Shown: positions 1 through 8,540 of the stretch, in pieces | Layout of the letters: each line of letters starts with the position of its first letter | Numbering within the stretch: the first letter of the stretch is position 1 | Assembly (NCBI GenBank): GCA_002270465.1 | Contig: NQOF01000002.1 | Span: 434,001 to 498,000 of the forward strand | Reading direction: 5' to 3' | DNA length: 64,000 bases | Source of the DNA: Blautia hominis | GTDB taxonomy: Bacteria; Bacillota; Clostridia; Lachnospirales; Lachnospiraceae | The notes under the pieces: model-generated | What the model was told of the DNA's origin: nothing | What the model saw: only the letters and a program-made list of their open reading frames with translations | The model's database searches: none | Program-made: the position numbers and the translations under genes

Positions 1-501
1 ACCATATCCAGGTGTTCCAACAACTATGGACCATACCATTTTCCGGAAAAATTGATTCCGCTGATGATCAGCCGTGCATTGGCGGATGAAGAGCTTCCGG
101 TATACGGAAACGGCGAGAATGTGAGAGACTGGCTGCATGTAGCAGACCACTGTGAAGCCATTGACCTGATCATCCATAATGGAAGAGTCGGTGAGGTTTA
201 CAATGTAGGCGGCCATAATGAGAGAACAAACCTTCAGGTAGTCCAGACAATTCTCAAAGCCCTGAATAAACCGGAAAGTTTGATTAAATATGTCAAAGAC
301 CGTCCGGGACATGACATGAGATATGCGATCGACCCCACAAAGCTGGAAACAGAACTTGGATGGAAGCCGAAATATAATTTTGATACAGGAATAGCACAGA
401 CCATTCAGTGGTATCTGGACAATGAAGACTGGTGGAAACACATCCTGAGCGGTGAATATTCCAATTATTTTGACAAGATGTACAAAGAGCGTCTGTCATA
501 A
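1..501 (+). CDS. rfbB: dTDP-glucose 4,6-dehydratase, C-terminal part
   Basis: The reading frame is open from the first base, so the 5' part lies outside the window; about 166 residues remain. The fragment opens with the RmlB block [18 protein letters not shown], followed by the substrate-binding C-terminal half typical of extended short-chain dehydrogenases. The NAD-binding glycine motif and the YxxxK catalytic pair would lie upstream. The enzyme converts dTDP-glucose to dTDP-4-keto-6-deoxyglucose for dTDP-L-rhamnose synthesis. rfbD and rfbA follow, but a regulator gene is interposed and no rfbC is visible. Family assignment is firm; the 5' end is unknown. Confidence 0.93.
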   Translation, partial: TISRCSNNYGPYHFPEKLIPLMISRALADEELPVYGNGENVRDWLHVADHCEAIDLIIHNGRVGEVYNVGGHNERTNLQVVQTILKALNKPESLIKYVKDRPGHDMRYAIDPTKLETELGWKPKYNFDTGIAQTIQWYLDNEDWWKHILSGEYSNYFDKMYKERLS

Positions 502-620
502 AAAACGTCGTTTTTCATAGGCGGCTTTTGACCCGCGTGGTATTTCAACGGAAGATACTGCACAATATGCTGTAAATTTGGGGGCAGTACCATGAGAAAA
601 AGGCAGAAGGGAGGGATTTT

Positions 621-1802
621 ATGGGGCACTTTTATACCACCGGAGAATTTGCGCGGATGGCACATGTGACGATCCGGACGATTCGGTATTATGATAAGAA
701 CGGATTACTGAAACCCAGTTTTGTCAATGAATCGGGATACCGTATGTATTCTGATGAGGATTTCCTAAAACTCCAGAAAATCCTCTCCCTGAAATATCTG
801 GGATTTTCTTTAAAAGAAATTTCCAATATGACCATACATGACACCAGTTCCGATATTCTGGAATCCTTAAAGCTGCAGATTGACCTGGTGCAGAAGAAAA
901 TTGAGAATATGAACCAGATGGAGCACGCCCTGCAGAATACCATGCAGATCGTTCAGCAGACAAACCAGATAGATTGGAATGAAATCCTGAACCTGATCCA
1001 TCTGACCGATATGGAGAAGACGCTGGTAGAGCAGTATAAAAACGGAGCTAACTTAAATATCCGTATTTCTCTGCATGAACAGTATTCCTCTAACCCCAAA
1101 GGATGGTTCGCATGGCTGTATGAACAGATTAACTTTGACAAGGTGAAAAATCTTCTGGAGGTGGGATGCGGCAACGGCCAGCTCTGGAAACATGCTCCCG
1201 ATGCTGTGCTTCATGGCAAGTACATCTGTCTGTCCGATGCGTCTGGCGGAATGGTCCGGGATGCGGCGGCCAATATCGGAAGAGAGAGAAAGAAATATTT
1301 TGATTTCAGAGTGCTGGACTGCCAGGAACTACCTTTTCCTGACGGGCACTTTCAGCGGATCGTTGCCAATCATGTGCTTTTCTATGTGCAGAATATGGCG
1401 AAGGCTTTGGAAGAAACCAGCCGTGTCTTGAGCAAAGACGGTATTTTTTACTGCAGTACCTATGGGACGGGGCATATGCATGAGATCACGGAACTGGTAC
1501 AGGAATTTGATCCCAGGATATCTTTGTCGGAAGTGGCGTTGTATAAGCTGTTCGGTTTGGAAAACGGGCAGAAGCTGTTGGAGCCTTATTTCTCCTCCGT
1601 GGAAAAACGGATGTATGAGGACAGTTTGTGGGTGGACAAGCCGGAGCCGCTGCTTGATTACATTTTATCCTGTCATGGGAACCAGAGTGAGCTGCTGTAT
1701 CCCAGGCAGAGAGCGTTTAAGAAGTTTTTGGAGGAGAAGATCCAAAAGAACGGAGGCATCTCCATCACCAAAGAAGCGGGGATTTTTATTTGCAGGAAAT
1801 AA
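621..1802 (+). CDS. MerR-family regulator fused to a SAM-dependent methyltransferase
   Basis: 393 residues. Residues 4-70 are a MerR-type winged helix-turn-helix (TTGEFARMAHVTIRTIRYYD, then a GYRMYSDEDF wing), followed by a coiled-coil stretch at about 85-115 as in MerR dimerisation helices. The C-terminal half is a class I methyltransferase with motif I LLEVGCGNG near residues 178-186 and a later LSKDGIFYCSTYG strand. A GGGAGGG ribosome site precedes the ATG. MerR-methyltransferase fusions occur in clostridia, but the inducer and methyl acceptor are not known to me. The gene splits the rhamnose genes rfbB and rfbD. Whether the regulator acts on them cannot be read from sequence. Confidence 0.85.
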   Translation: MGHFYTTGEFARMAHVTIRTIRYYDKNGLLKPSFVNESGYRMYSDEDFLKLQKILSLKYLGFSLKEISNMTIHDTSSDILESLKLQIDLVQKKIENMNQMEHALQNTMQIVQQTNQIDWNEILNLIHLTDMEKTLVEQYKNGANLNIRISLHEQYSSNPKGWFAWLYEQINFDKVKNLLEVGCGNGQLWKHAPDAVLHGKYICLSDASGGMVRDAAANIGRERKKYFDFRVLDCQELPFPDGHFQRIVANHVLFYVQNMAKALEETSRVLSKDGIFYCSTYGTGHMHEITELVQEFDPRISLSEVALYKLFGLENGQKLLEPYFSSVEKRMYEDSLWVDKPEPLLDYILSCHGNQSELLYPRQRAFKKFLEEKIQKNGGISITKEAGIFICRK

Positions 1803-1852
1803 TTTTACTCTGCCGGGCATAATAGGTGCAGAGAAGAGAAAGGATGAAGGTT

Positions 1853-2719
1853 ATGAGAGTTTTAGTGACAGGTGTAAAAGGACAGTTAGGACACGACGTA
1901 ATGAACGAATTGGCTAAAAGAGGCCATGTTGGCGTTGGTGTGGATGTTGAGGAGATGGATATTACAGATCCACAGGCATGCAGACAGGTGATTGGGGAGG
2001 CAGATGTGGAAGCAGTTGTCCACTGTGCAGCCTATACCGCGGTCGATGCTGCGGAGGATAATATAGAAGTCTGCCGGAAAGTCAATGCTTACGGTACGGA
2101 AAATATTGCAAAAGTCTGCCGGGAACTTGGCCTGAAAATGATGTATATCAGCACAGACTATGTGTTTGACGGTGAGGGCACAAGACCGTGGGAACCGGAC
2201 GATGAGAGAGAACCCTTGAACGTGTACGGACAGACAAAATATGAGGGTGAAGTAGCAGTTACGGATCATGTAGAGAAGTTCTTTATCGTGAGGATTGCCT
2301 GGGTATTTGGCGTGAACGGCAAGAACTTTATTAAAACCATGCTGAATCTGGGTAAGAAACATACGGATATCAATGTGGTGGAAGACCAGATCGGTTCTCC
2401 TACTTATACCTATGATCTGGCTGTCCTTCTTGTAGACATGATCGAAACAGAAAAATACGGTTTCTACCATGCCACAAATGAAGGGCTCTGCAGCTGGTTT
2501 GATTTTGCTTCTGAAATATTCCGTCAGGCAGGTATGAACGTAAATGTACATCCTGTCAGTTCAGAGGAATTTCCGGCGAAGGCAAAAAGACCTCATAACA
2601 GCCGGATGAGCAAAGATAAGCTGGAGGCAAACGGCTTTAACCGCCTTCCTGCATGGCAGGATGCACTGGCACGTTATTTGCAGACAGAAGAGCTGCAGAA
2701 CCTGCTTCACGATAAGTAA
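1853..2719 (+). CDS. rfbD: dTDP-4-dehydrorhamnose reductase
   Basis: 288 residues from the chosen start. RmlD reduces dTDP-4-keto-L-rhamnose to dTDP-L-rhamnose with NAD(P)H. The N-terminus MRVLVTGVKGQLG carries the nucleotide-binding glycine motif; YISTDYVFDG and the catalytic YGQTK (Tyr125, Lys129) follow. Two further in-frame starts lie just upstream (GTG at 1826, ATG at 1844). The ATG at 1853 is preferred because AGAAAGG lies 9 nt upstream and the glycine loop is then at the usual distance from the N-terminus. It precedes rfbA by 93 nt that contain a hairpin. Confidence 0.93.
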   Translation: MRVLVTGVKGQLGHDVMNELAKRGHVGVGVDVEEMDITDPQACRQVIGEADVEAVVHCAAYTAVDAAEDNIEVCRKVNAYGTENIAKVCRELGLKMMYISTDYVFDGEGTRPWEPDDEREPLNVYGQTKYEGEVAVTDHVEKFFIVRIAWVFGVNGKNFIKTMLNLGKKHTDINVVEDQIGSPTYTYDLAVLLVDMIETEKYGFYHATNEGLCSWFDFASEIFRQAGMNVNVHPVSSEEFPAKAKRPHNSRMSKDKLEANGFNRLPAWQDALARYLQTEELQNLLHDK

Positions 2720-2743
2720 GCTGCAGAATGATGGGAAAAAGTT

Positions 2744-2772
2744 CAAAAACTGCGTGAATCCCGCAGTTTTTG
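2744..2772 (+). terminator. hairpin between rfbD and rfbA
   Basis: An 11-bp perfect inverted repeat, CAAAAACTGCG and CGCAGTTTTTG, with a 7-nt loop. The only U-run is inside the 3' arm, so it may be a weak terminator or an intercistronic processing hairpin rather than a full stop. Confidence 0.45.
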
Positions 2773-2812
2773 GTCGAAAATATAAAATACAGGAAGAAAC
2801 AGAGGTACTAGT

Positions 2813-3691
2813 ATGAAGGGAATTATTTTAGCAGGCGGATCAGGCACCAGACTGTATCCACTGACCAAGGTGACATCAAAACAGCTTTTGCCTATATATG
2901 ACAAACCCATGATTTATTACCCACTGTCCGTACTTATGGAGGCAGGGATCCGTGAGATATTGATCATCTCCACACCGGAGGATACCCCCAGGTTTGAGGC
3001 ACTTTTGAGCGACGGCCATCAGTTTGGCCTGGAGCTGTCCTATGCAGTTCAGCCAAGTCCGGACGGACTGGCGCAGGCTTTTGTTATCGGTGAAGATTTT
3101 ATCGGTGACGACGGTGTTGCCATGATCTTAGGTGACAATATCTTCTACGGACACGGCCTGAAAAAAAGGCTGTGTGCAGCTGCTTCACGCACGGAAGGCG
3201 CCACTGTATTCGGCTATTATGTGGACGATCCGGAGCGGTTTGGAATCGTGGAATTTGACAGTGACGGAAAGGCAGTCTCCATTGAGGAGAAACCGGCGAA
3301 GCCCAAATCCAACTACTGTGTGACAGGTCTGTATTTCTACGACAATAAAGTAGTGGAGTATGCCAAGAATCTGAAGCCTTCCGCAAGAGGAGAGCTGGAG
3401 ATAACAGATTTGAACAGGATTTATCTGGAGCAGAATGAATTGAATGTGGAACTTCTGGGCCAGGGATTTACCTGGCTGGATACAGGGACACATGAGTCTT
3501 TAGTGGAGGCAACGAATTTTGTAAAGACCATGGAAGACCATCAGCACAGAAAAATTGCCTGCCTGGAGGAGATTGCCTACCATAACAAATGGATTTCCAG
3601 GGAAGAGGTTATGGAAGCGTATGAAGTTCTGAAAAAGAATGAGTATGGTGCTTACCTGAAAGATGTACTGGACGGGAAATACCTGGTATAG
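2813..3691 (+). CDS. rfbA: glucose-1-phosphate thymidylyltransferase
   Basis: 292 residues, the usual RmlA length. It joins dTTP and glucose-1-phosphate to dTDP-glucose, the first step of rhamnose synthesis. The nucleotidyltransferase signature [20 protein letters not shown] is at residues 8-27, followed by [10 protein letters not shown], the metal-site region GDNIFYG near 109-115 and [20 protein letters not shown]. The ATG has AGAGG upstream. A strong terminator follows, so this is the last gene of the rhamnose group here. Confidence 0.96.
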   Translation: MKGIILAGGSGTRLYPLTKVTSKQLLPIYDKPMIYYPLSVLMEAGIREILIISTPEDTPRFEALLSDGHQFGLELSYAVQPSPDGLAQAFVIGEDFIGDDGVAMILGDNIFYGHGLKKRLCAAASRTEGATVFGYYVDDPERFGIVEFDSDGKAVSIEEKPAKPKSNYCVTGLYFYDNKVVEYAKNLKPSARGELEITDLNRIYLEQNELNVELLGQGFTWLDTGTHESLVEATNFVKTMEDHQHRKIACLEEIAYHNKWISREEVMEAYEVLKKNEYGAYLKDVLDGKYLV

Positions 3692-3700
3692 TAAAATAGA

Positions 3701-3748
3701 AAGCATTCCCAAGGCCGGAGCAGTTTACACGGCAGGGAATGCTTTTTT
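3701..3748 (+). terminator. Rho-independent terminator after rfbA
   Basis: Stem AAGCATTCCC (3701-3710) pairs perfectly with GGGAATGCTT (3735-3744) and runs into a short T-tract. The loop is 24 nt. It lies 9 nt after the rfbA stop. Confidence 0.8.
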
Positions 3749-3831
3749 CGGAATAAGGGAAGCCGCGCTTCTGCATAGAAGTATGGAAATGAGAGGCTTT
3801 GCCGGTAAGGACAGAATGGGAGCACTTGGAT

Positions 3832-4374
3832 ATGGGACAATATACCGTGAAACTGATACACTATGTAATTCAGGATATTGCAGATGTGGGAAAATATTTT
3901 TTTGCGGGATTGACGGCGTTTCTGACAGTCGGGATTTTGGCTGTGATCACGGCGAAAGTTCGGGGACAGGTGGGCAGCCGGCGCAGTTCTTTTTTTGCAG
4001 CAGCGGTTTTTGCAGGATATCTCTGTATGCTTTTGTTTATTACTTTTTTATCCAGGGAACCCGGCAGCAGGGACGGAATTGACTGGACACCTTTTGGAAC
4101 GCTGGGCAGCGGTCCCAGGGGTGATGCTTTTGTCCTGGAAAATGTACTGCTGTTCCTCCCTTTGGGTGTATTGCTGCCGTCTGTGTCTATAAAGATGAGG
4201 CGGTTTTGGAACGTTCTGGGTATGGGATGTGCGGTCAGCCTGCTGATCGAAGTTTGTCAATATTTCACAAAAAGAGGATACGCACAGTTGGATGACATAC
4301 TCACCAACGTTTTGGGGACGGCTTTGGGGTATATTTTCTACATTATATTCCGCCGATGGATCAAAAAATGGTAA
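3832..4374 (+). CDS. VanZ-like family membrane protein
   Basis: 180 residues with about four or five hydrophobic segments: FFAGLTAFLTVGILAVI, a segment around FFAAAVFAGYLCMLLFITFL, ENVLLFLPLGVLLPS, VLGMGCAVSLLIEVCQ and LGTALGYIFYIIF. The pattern NVLLFLPLG, then SLLIEVCQ and LDDILTNVLGTALGY, is the VanZ-like (PF04892) signature. VanZ confers low-level teicoplanin resistance in enterococci; most homologues have no known function. An upstream in-frame TTG (3799) exists, but the ATG at 3832 has GGGAG 9 nt before it. It is likely monocistronic, between the rfbA terminator and the rplS promoter. Confidence 0.8.
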   Translation: MGQYTVKLIHYVIQDIADVGKYFFAGLTAFLTVGILAVITAKVRGQVGSRRSSFFAAAVFAGYLCMLLFITFLSREPGSRDGIDWTPFGTLGSGPRGDAFVLENVLLFLPLGVLLPSVSIKMRRFWNVLGMGCAVSLLIEVCQYFTKRGYAQLDDILTNVLGTALGYIFYIIFRRWIKKW

Positions 4375-4381
4375 AAAACGC

Positions 4382-4410
4382 TTGCATTCTCCCTGTACGC
4401 ATAGTATAAT
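4382..4410 (+). promoter_or_regulatory. SigmaA-type promoter of rplS
   Basis: TTGCAT, a 17-bp spacer and a perfect TATAAT. Transcription would start near 4417, giving a leader of about 70 nt before rplS. In Firmicutes the L19 leader can be structured, but I could not identify that motif with confidence. Confidence 0.7.
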
Positions 4411-4487
4411 TATACTCGTTGTAAAAAAGAGATGGTCCTCTGCTGCTGACTGCATTAAGAACATCCAGAGTATAAGGAGAAAAAATC

Positions 4488-4835
4488 ATGAACGATATCA
4501 TTAAAAACATCGAAGCTGCTCAGATGAAAGCAGAAGTTCCGCAGTTCAATGTGGGAGATACCGTAAGAGTACACGGTAAGATCAAAGAGGGTAACCGCGA
4601 GAGAATCCAGATTTTTGAAGGCGTTGTGCTGAAAAAACAGGGCGGAAGCAATCGCGAGACCTTCACAGTGAGAAAGAATTCCAACGGAATCGGCGTTGAG
4701 AAAACATGGCCGCTGCATTCCCCGAATGTGGAAAGAGTGGAAGTGATCAGACGCGGTAAAGTAAGACGTGCGAAACTGAACTACTTAAGACAGCGTGTCG
4801 GTAAAGCAGCTAAGGTAAAAGAATTAGTAAAATAA
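4488..4835 (+). CDS. rplS: 50S ribosomal protein L19
   Basis: 115 residues, standard for bacterial L19, located at the 30S-50S interface. Diagnostic segments are [54 protein letters not shown] and the basic end [20 protein letters not shown] lies 8 nt before the ATG. It has its own promoter and a hairpin after the stop; lepB, rbgA and rnhB follow in the order common in Firmicutes. Confidence 0.98.
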   Translation: MNDIIKNIEAAQMKAEVPQFNVGDTVRVHGKIKEGNRERIQIFEGVVLKKQGGSNRETFTVRKNSNGIGVEKTWPLHSPNVERVEVIRRGKVRRAKLNYLRQRVGKAAKVKELVK

Positions 4836-4852
4836 TAATGTTTTTTAGAAGA

Positions 4853-4882
4853 CAGGGACACATACTTATGTATATGTCCCTG
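4853..4882 (+). terminator. hairpin after rplS
   Basis: CAGGGACACATAC (4853-4865) pairs with GTATATGTCCCTG (4870-4882) with one mismatch and a TTAT loop, followed by TTTCTG. It is probably a partial terminator between rplS and lepB, since the U-tract is short. Confidence 0.55.
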
Positions 4883-4909
4883 TTTCTGAATGAATAAGAG
4901 GATGCTGCC

Positions 4910-5482
4910 ATGAAGAAAAAAGAAAGTAAGGGACCGGAGTTTTCCAAGGACAGTAAAATGCGTCCGCTGCTTATATGGGTATTTGAGATCGCGGTGGTCC
5001 TGGTATTGGCTGCAGTGGTGTCCATTTTCTTCTGCCAGACCATTGTCATGCAGGAGGGCGGTATGGAACCCACCCTGGCTACGGGGGATAAGGTACTGAT
5101 CAATAAAGTGTCGTATAAGCTGGGAGACCCTGAGAGAGGCGATATCATTGCATTTAAGAAGGATGCCAAGGAGCATTCCAGTATGCATATCAAGCGGATC
5201 ATAGGTCTGCCGGGGGAAACTGTGCAGATAAAGGACGGGCTGATTCTGATCAACGGGGAAACTTATATGGAAAAGAAGGATTTTCCGAAGATCAGCAATC
5301 CGGGACTGGCAGAGACCCAGGTCACACTGGGGAAAAATGAATATTTCGTTCTTGGCGATAACCGGAATAACAGCGAGGACAGCCGCTTTGCAGAGGTGGA
5401 AAATGTAAAGCAGAAATATATTGTGGGCAAAATCTGGCTGCGCGTTTCCCCGTTTGGAAAATTCGGTCTCATCAAGAGCTGA
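4910..5482 (+). CDS. lepB: Signal peptidase I family protein lacking the nucleophile serine
   Basis: 190 residues, single-spanning S26 peptidase layout: a charged N-terminus, one membrane segment (about 22-45), then the extracytoplasmic domain. Boxes are preserved: EPTLATGDKVLINK, the general base in MHIKRIIGLPGE (Lys95) and LGDNRNNSEDSR. At the nucleophile position, however, the family's SMxPT reads GGMEPT, with Gly51 (codon GGT at 5060-5062) instead of Ser. AGT to GGT is one base. As written it should not cleave signal peptides by the Ser-Lys mechanism. It could be an inactive paralogue, a strain mutation or a sequence error. Position between rplS and rbgA is conserved in related genomes. 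Confidence 0.88.
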   Translation: MKKKESKGPEFSKDSKMRPLLIWVFEIAVVLVLAAVVSIFFCQTIVMQEGGMEPTLATGDKVLINKVSYKLGDPERGDIIAFKKDAKEHSSMHIKRIIGLPGETVQIKDGLILINGETYMEKKDFPKISNPGLAETQVTLGKNEYFVLGDNRNNSEDSRFAEVENVKQKYIVGKIWLRVSPFGKFGLIKS

Positions 5483-5501
5483 CAGACAGAGAGGAACAAA
5501 T

Positions 5502-6341
5502 ATGAATTATCAATGGTATCCTGGACACATGACGAAAGCAAAGCGCATGATGCAGGAGAATATAAAGCTGATCGATCTGATCATTGAGGTGGTGGATGCC
5601 AGGATCCCTGTTTCCAGCAGGAATCCTGATATTGATGAGCTGGGAAAAAATAAAGCCCGGCTGATCCTGCTGAACAAATCCGATTTGGCGGATGAGAGAC
5701 AGAATGAAAAATGGACCCAGTATTTTATGGATCAGGGGTTCTGTGTGGTCAAGGCCAATTCCAAGAGCGGGGCGGGCATCCGTCAGGTGCTCCCTGTTAT
5801 CATGGAGGCCTGTAAGGAAAAAATCGAGAGAGACCGGCGAAGAGGCATTAAAAACCGTCCCATAAGAGCCATGGTCGTGGGAATCCCCAATGTGGGAAAA
5901 TCCACATTTATCAATTCCTTTGCGGGAAAAGCCTGTACAAAGACAGGAAACAAGCCGGGTGTGACGAAGGGAAAACAGTGGATCCGCATAAACAAAAATG
6001 TGGAGCTTCTTGACACACCGGGAATCCTCTGGCCAAAATTCGAGGATCAGAGTGTGGGGGCTAAGCTGGCTATGGTGGGCTCTATCAAGGATGAGATTCT
6101 GAATCTGGAGGAGCTTTCCCTGGAACTGCTGGGGTATCTCCAGAAGTATTATGAAGGTATTTTGAAAGAGCGCTACGAAGTGGAAGAGTCGGATGACCGT
6201 TTGAAAATGCTGGAGGCAATTGCGGTAAACAGAAACTGCCTGCAGAAGGGCAGTGAACTTGACTATGGCAAGGCATCCAATATTCTGCTGGAGGAGTTTA
6301 GAAACGGCAAGATTGGCAGGATCACGCTGGAACAAGTCTGA
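5502..6341 (+). CDS. rbgA: Ribosome biogenesis GTPase YlqF/RbgA
   Basis: 279 residues. It is a circularly permuted GTPase needed for late 50S assembly. The permuted order is visible: G4 LLNKSDLAD comes first, G5-like KANSKSG next, then G1 GIPNVGKSTFIN and G3 DTPGILWPKF, followed by the C-terminal helical RNA-binding domain. The N-terminus MNYQWYPGHMTKAKRMM is the hallmark RbgA opening. The frame is open upstream of the ATG at 5502, but that ATG has GAGG 8-9 nt upstream and gives the canonical N-terminus. Confidence 0.96.
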   Translation: MNYQWYPGHMTKAKRMMQENIKLIDLIIEVVDARIPVSSRNPDIDELGKNKARLILLNKSDLADERQNEKWTQYFMDQGFCVVKANSKSGAGIRQVLPVIMEACKEKIERDRRRGIKNRPIRAMVVGIPNVGKSTFINSFAGKACTKTGNKPGVTKGKQWIRINKNVELLDTPGILWPKFEDQSVGAKLAMVGSIKDEILNLEELSLELLGYLQKYYEGILKERYEVEESDDRLKMLEAIAVNRNCLQKGSELDYGKASNILLEEFRNGKIGRITLEQV

Positions 6342-6384
6342 AACCCCCAGGATCATTACAGTTTGACAAAGGATGAGACAAAAG

Positions 6385-7143
6385 ATGAAAAGTATTCAGG
6401 AAATCCGCGCAGAATTTCAGGCTGCAGCGGTGACAGAGCTGGATGCTCTGTGCGCAGTTTATATAGAAGATGAGCGGAAAGGTGTACAAGCCCTGATCGG
6501 GAAGGCGAAGAAACAGCGGGAAAGGCTGGAAGCGGAGCGGGCACGCACGGAGAAGATGAAAGCTTATGAGTATCAGTATGAGCATCTGGGCTATGTCTGC
6601 GGTATTGACGAGGCCGGAAGGGGACCGCTTGCGGGACCTGTGGTTGCCGGTGCTGTGATCCTTCCCAAGGACTGCGGACTCCTGTATCTCAATGATTCCA
6701 AACAGCTTTCCGAGAAAAAACGTGAGGAATTATATGATGTGATCATGGAAAATGCGGTCAGTGTGGGTGTTGGGTTTGCCAGTCCGGCCAGAATTGATGA
6801 GATTAATATTCTGCAGGCGACTTATGAAGCCATGCGGGAGGCAGTGTCCAAACTTACGGTCCGCCCCCAGATCCTGTTAAATGATGCAGTGACCATCCCG
6901 GGTATGGAGATTCCCCAGGTTCCTATTATAAAGGGGGATGCAAAAAGTATTTCCATTGCCGCCGCCAGTATCATTGCAAAAGTGACCAGGGACAGGCTTA
7001 TGAGAGAGTACGACAAAATAATGCCTGAATACGGATTTGCCTCCCATAAGGGATATGGGGCGGCTTCCCATATAGAGGCCATAAGGAAATACGGGCCATC
7101 TCCCATTCACCGGACCACGTTTATCAAGAATTTTATTACATGA
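6385..7143 (+). CDS. rnhB: Ribonuclease HII
   Basis: 252 residues. It removes ribonucleotides and RNA from RNA-DNA hybrids. The catalytic DEAGRGPLAGPVVAGAVIL block starts at Asp75-Glu76; SKQLSEKKR, LLNDAV and KGDAKSISIAAASIIAKVTR follow. The roughly 70-residue N-terminal extension matches the long RNase HII form of Bacillus. An ATG four codons upstream (6373) is an alternative start, but its AAAGG abuts the ATG; 6385 has AGG 12 nt upstream, so the choice is not certain. It is followed by yraN after 9 nt. Confidence 0.95.
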   Translation: MKSIQEIRAEFQAAAVTELDALCAVYIEDERKGVQALIGKAKKQRERLEAERARTEKMKAYEYQYEHLGYVCGIDEAGRGPLAGPVVAGAVILPKDCGLLYLNDSKQLSEKKREELYDVIMENAVSVGVGFASPARIDEINILQATYEAMREAVSKLTVRPQILLNDAVTIPGMEIPQVPIIKGDAKSISIAAASIIAKVTRDRLMREYDKIMPEYGFASHKGYGAASHIEAIRKYGPSPIHRTTFIKNFIT

Positions 7144-7152
7144 GGGACAGAT

Positions 7153-7512
7153 ATGAAAAAATCCGCCAGAGAGACGGGAGCACAGTATGAAGAGAGGGCT
7201 GCTCAGTATCTGGAGCAGCAGGGATACCGGATCCTTGAGAAAAATTTCTGCTGCCGGAGTGGCGAAATTGATTTGGTAGCCATGGACGGAGAATACCTCT
7301 GTTTTGTTGAGGTGAAATTCAGAGAGAACTCTGACTGCGGTGGTCCGTTTCTCGCAGTGGATAACAAAAAACAGCGCCGGATATGTCAGACGGCGCTGTT
7401 TTATCTTATGAGAAGAGGATTGCCAGAGGAAACACCCTGCAGATTTGACGTGGTGGGGATCACACCGGATGACACTGCGCTTATCAAGGATGCGTTTCCT
7501 TACCATACATAG
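7153..7512 (+). CDS. yraN: UPF0102 (YraN) family endonuclease-like protein
   Basis: 119 residues, the family norm. The restriction-endonuclease-like core is visible: GAQYEERAAQYLEQQGYRIL, then the active-site-like spacing CRSGEIDLVAMDGEYLCFVEVKFR. The function is not established; homologues are commonly next to rnhB, as here. It is preceded by GGGACAG 9 nt after rnhB and is likely co-transcribed with it. Confidence 0.92.
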   Translation: MKKSARETGAQYEERAAQYLEQQGYRILEKNFCCRSGEIDLVAMDGEYLCFVEVKFRENSDCGGPFLAVDNKKQRRICQTALFYLMRRGLPEETPCRFDVVGITPDDTALIKDAFPYHT

Positions 7513-7528
7513 AAGGGAGAGCGAAGAC

Positions 7529-8410
7529 ATGAAAAACAGTACAGGCGGTACTATGGAAATCAATTGGAAGGCCGGCATAGATGATCACATGAAGGTCCGC
7601 AAAGCAAACGGCGTCTGGTACCTGACATACCCGGCTTTTGAGGAAATCCCGGAAATTGTACATGGATTTTCCACCAGGCTGGGGGGAGTGAGCAGGGGGG
7701 ACTGCACATCCATGAACCTGAGCTTTGCCAGAGGCGACCGTGAGGAAGATGTCAGGGAGAATTACAGAAGGCTTGCTGCTGCTGTGGGATTTTCCCCTGA
7801 GCAGATCGTCTGTTCTGACCAGACCCATACCACCAATGTGCGTGTGGTTACAGAGGCGGACAGGGGAAAAGGTATTACTATACCCAGGGATTACACAGAT
7901 GTGGACGGACTTGTAACGAATGTTCCGGGTCTGGTGCTTGCCACCTTTTATGCGGATTGTGTCCCATTATATTTTGTGGACCCTGAAAAGCGCGTCATTG
8001 GTTTATCACACTCCGGCTGGAAGGGAACTGTGGGCAGGATAGGAAAAGTGACGGTGGAGACCATGAAGAGGGGATACGGGTGCAGACCGGAGGATATCCT
8101 GGCCGCCATAGGCCCTTCTATCTGCCAGGAATGCTATGAGGTCAGCGGGGATGTGGCAGAGCAGTTTCAGGAGGCATTTCCGGTTTCGGAGCACGGGAAG
8201 ATCCTGAAGGAGAAAGGCCATGGCAAATATCTTTTAAACCTTTGGGCAGCCAATGCGCTGATCTTCCGGGAGGCAGGTATCCTTCCGGCTCATATCTCTT
8301 ATCCGGGAATCTGTACCTGCTGTAATCCCCGGTTTTTATTCTCCCACAGGGCCAGTAAAGGAAAAAGGGGAAATCTGGGAGCATTCCTCGGATTGCGCGA
8401 AATCAATTGA
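7529..8410 (+). CDS. pgeF: Peptidoglycan editing factor PgeF / YfiH family (laccase-domain) protein
   Basis: 293 residues. The family fold is recognised by EIVHGFSTRLGGVS, DQTHTTNVRVV, the DADGLVTN-like DVDGLVTNVPG, FYADCVPLYFVDP, GLSHSGWKGT and a C-terminal CTCCNPRFLFSHR, which carry the Cys/His metal-binding residues. E. coli YfiH edits misincorporated amino acids in cell-wall precursors; other homologues have purine nucleosidase-type activity. The frame is open upstream into yraN, but the ATG at 7529 has GGGAG 9 nt upstream. It ends the rplS-to-pgeF housekeeping run. Confidence 0.92.
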   Translation: MKNSTGGTMEINWKAGIDDHMKVRKANGVWYLTYPAFEEIPEIVHGFSTRLGGVSRGDCTSMNLSFARGDREEDVRENYRRLAAAVGFSPEQIVCSDQTHTTNVRVVTEADRGKGITIPRDYTDVDGLVTNVPGLVLATFYADCVPLYFVDPEKRVIGLSHSGWKGTVGRIGKVTVETMKRGYGCRPEDILAAIGPSICQECYEVSGDVAEQFQEAFPVSEHGKILKEKGHGKYLLNLWAANALIFREAGILPAHISYPGICTCCNPRFLFSHRASKGKRGNLGAFLGLREIN

Positions 8411-8481
8411 CTTAATGCATAAATTTCAGGGTTGTTTTTTTGTGAATATTACATAGTTGTTACAAAAAATGTAAAAAAGCT

Positions 8482-8509
8482 TTGCATTTAGTAATCTGTG
8501 TGTTATAAT
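8482..8509 (+). promoter_or_regulatory. SigmaA-type promoter of the 3D-domain protein gene
   Basis: TTGCAT, a 16-bp spacer and TATAAT, about 30 nt before the ATG at 8541. An AAAAAAGGAGC ribosome site follows. Confidence 0.7.
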
Positions 8510-8540
8510 TAGGTTCGTAATGAAAAAAGGAGCTTAGAAT

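Noticed and set aside
501-516. Terminator after rfbB (AAAAAC-GTC-GTTTTT)
   Set aside because: Stem of six A/T-rich pairs with a 3-nt loop; too weak to list as a terminator.
1886-2551. 221-codon minus-strand frame over rfbD
   Set aside because: Antisense to a clear RmlD protein with catalytic motifs on the plus strand.
5472-6356. 294-codon minus-strand frame over rbgA
   Set aside because: Shadow of a well-supported gene; no ribosome site or family pattern.
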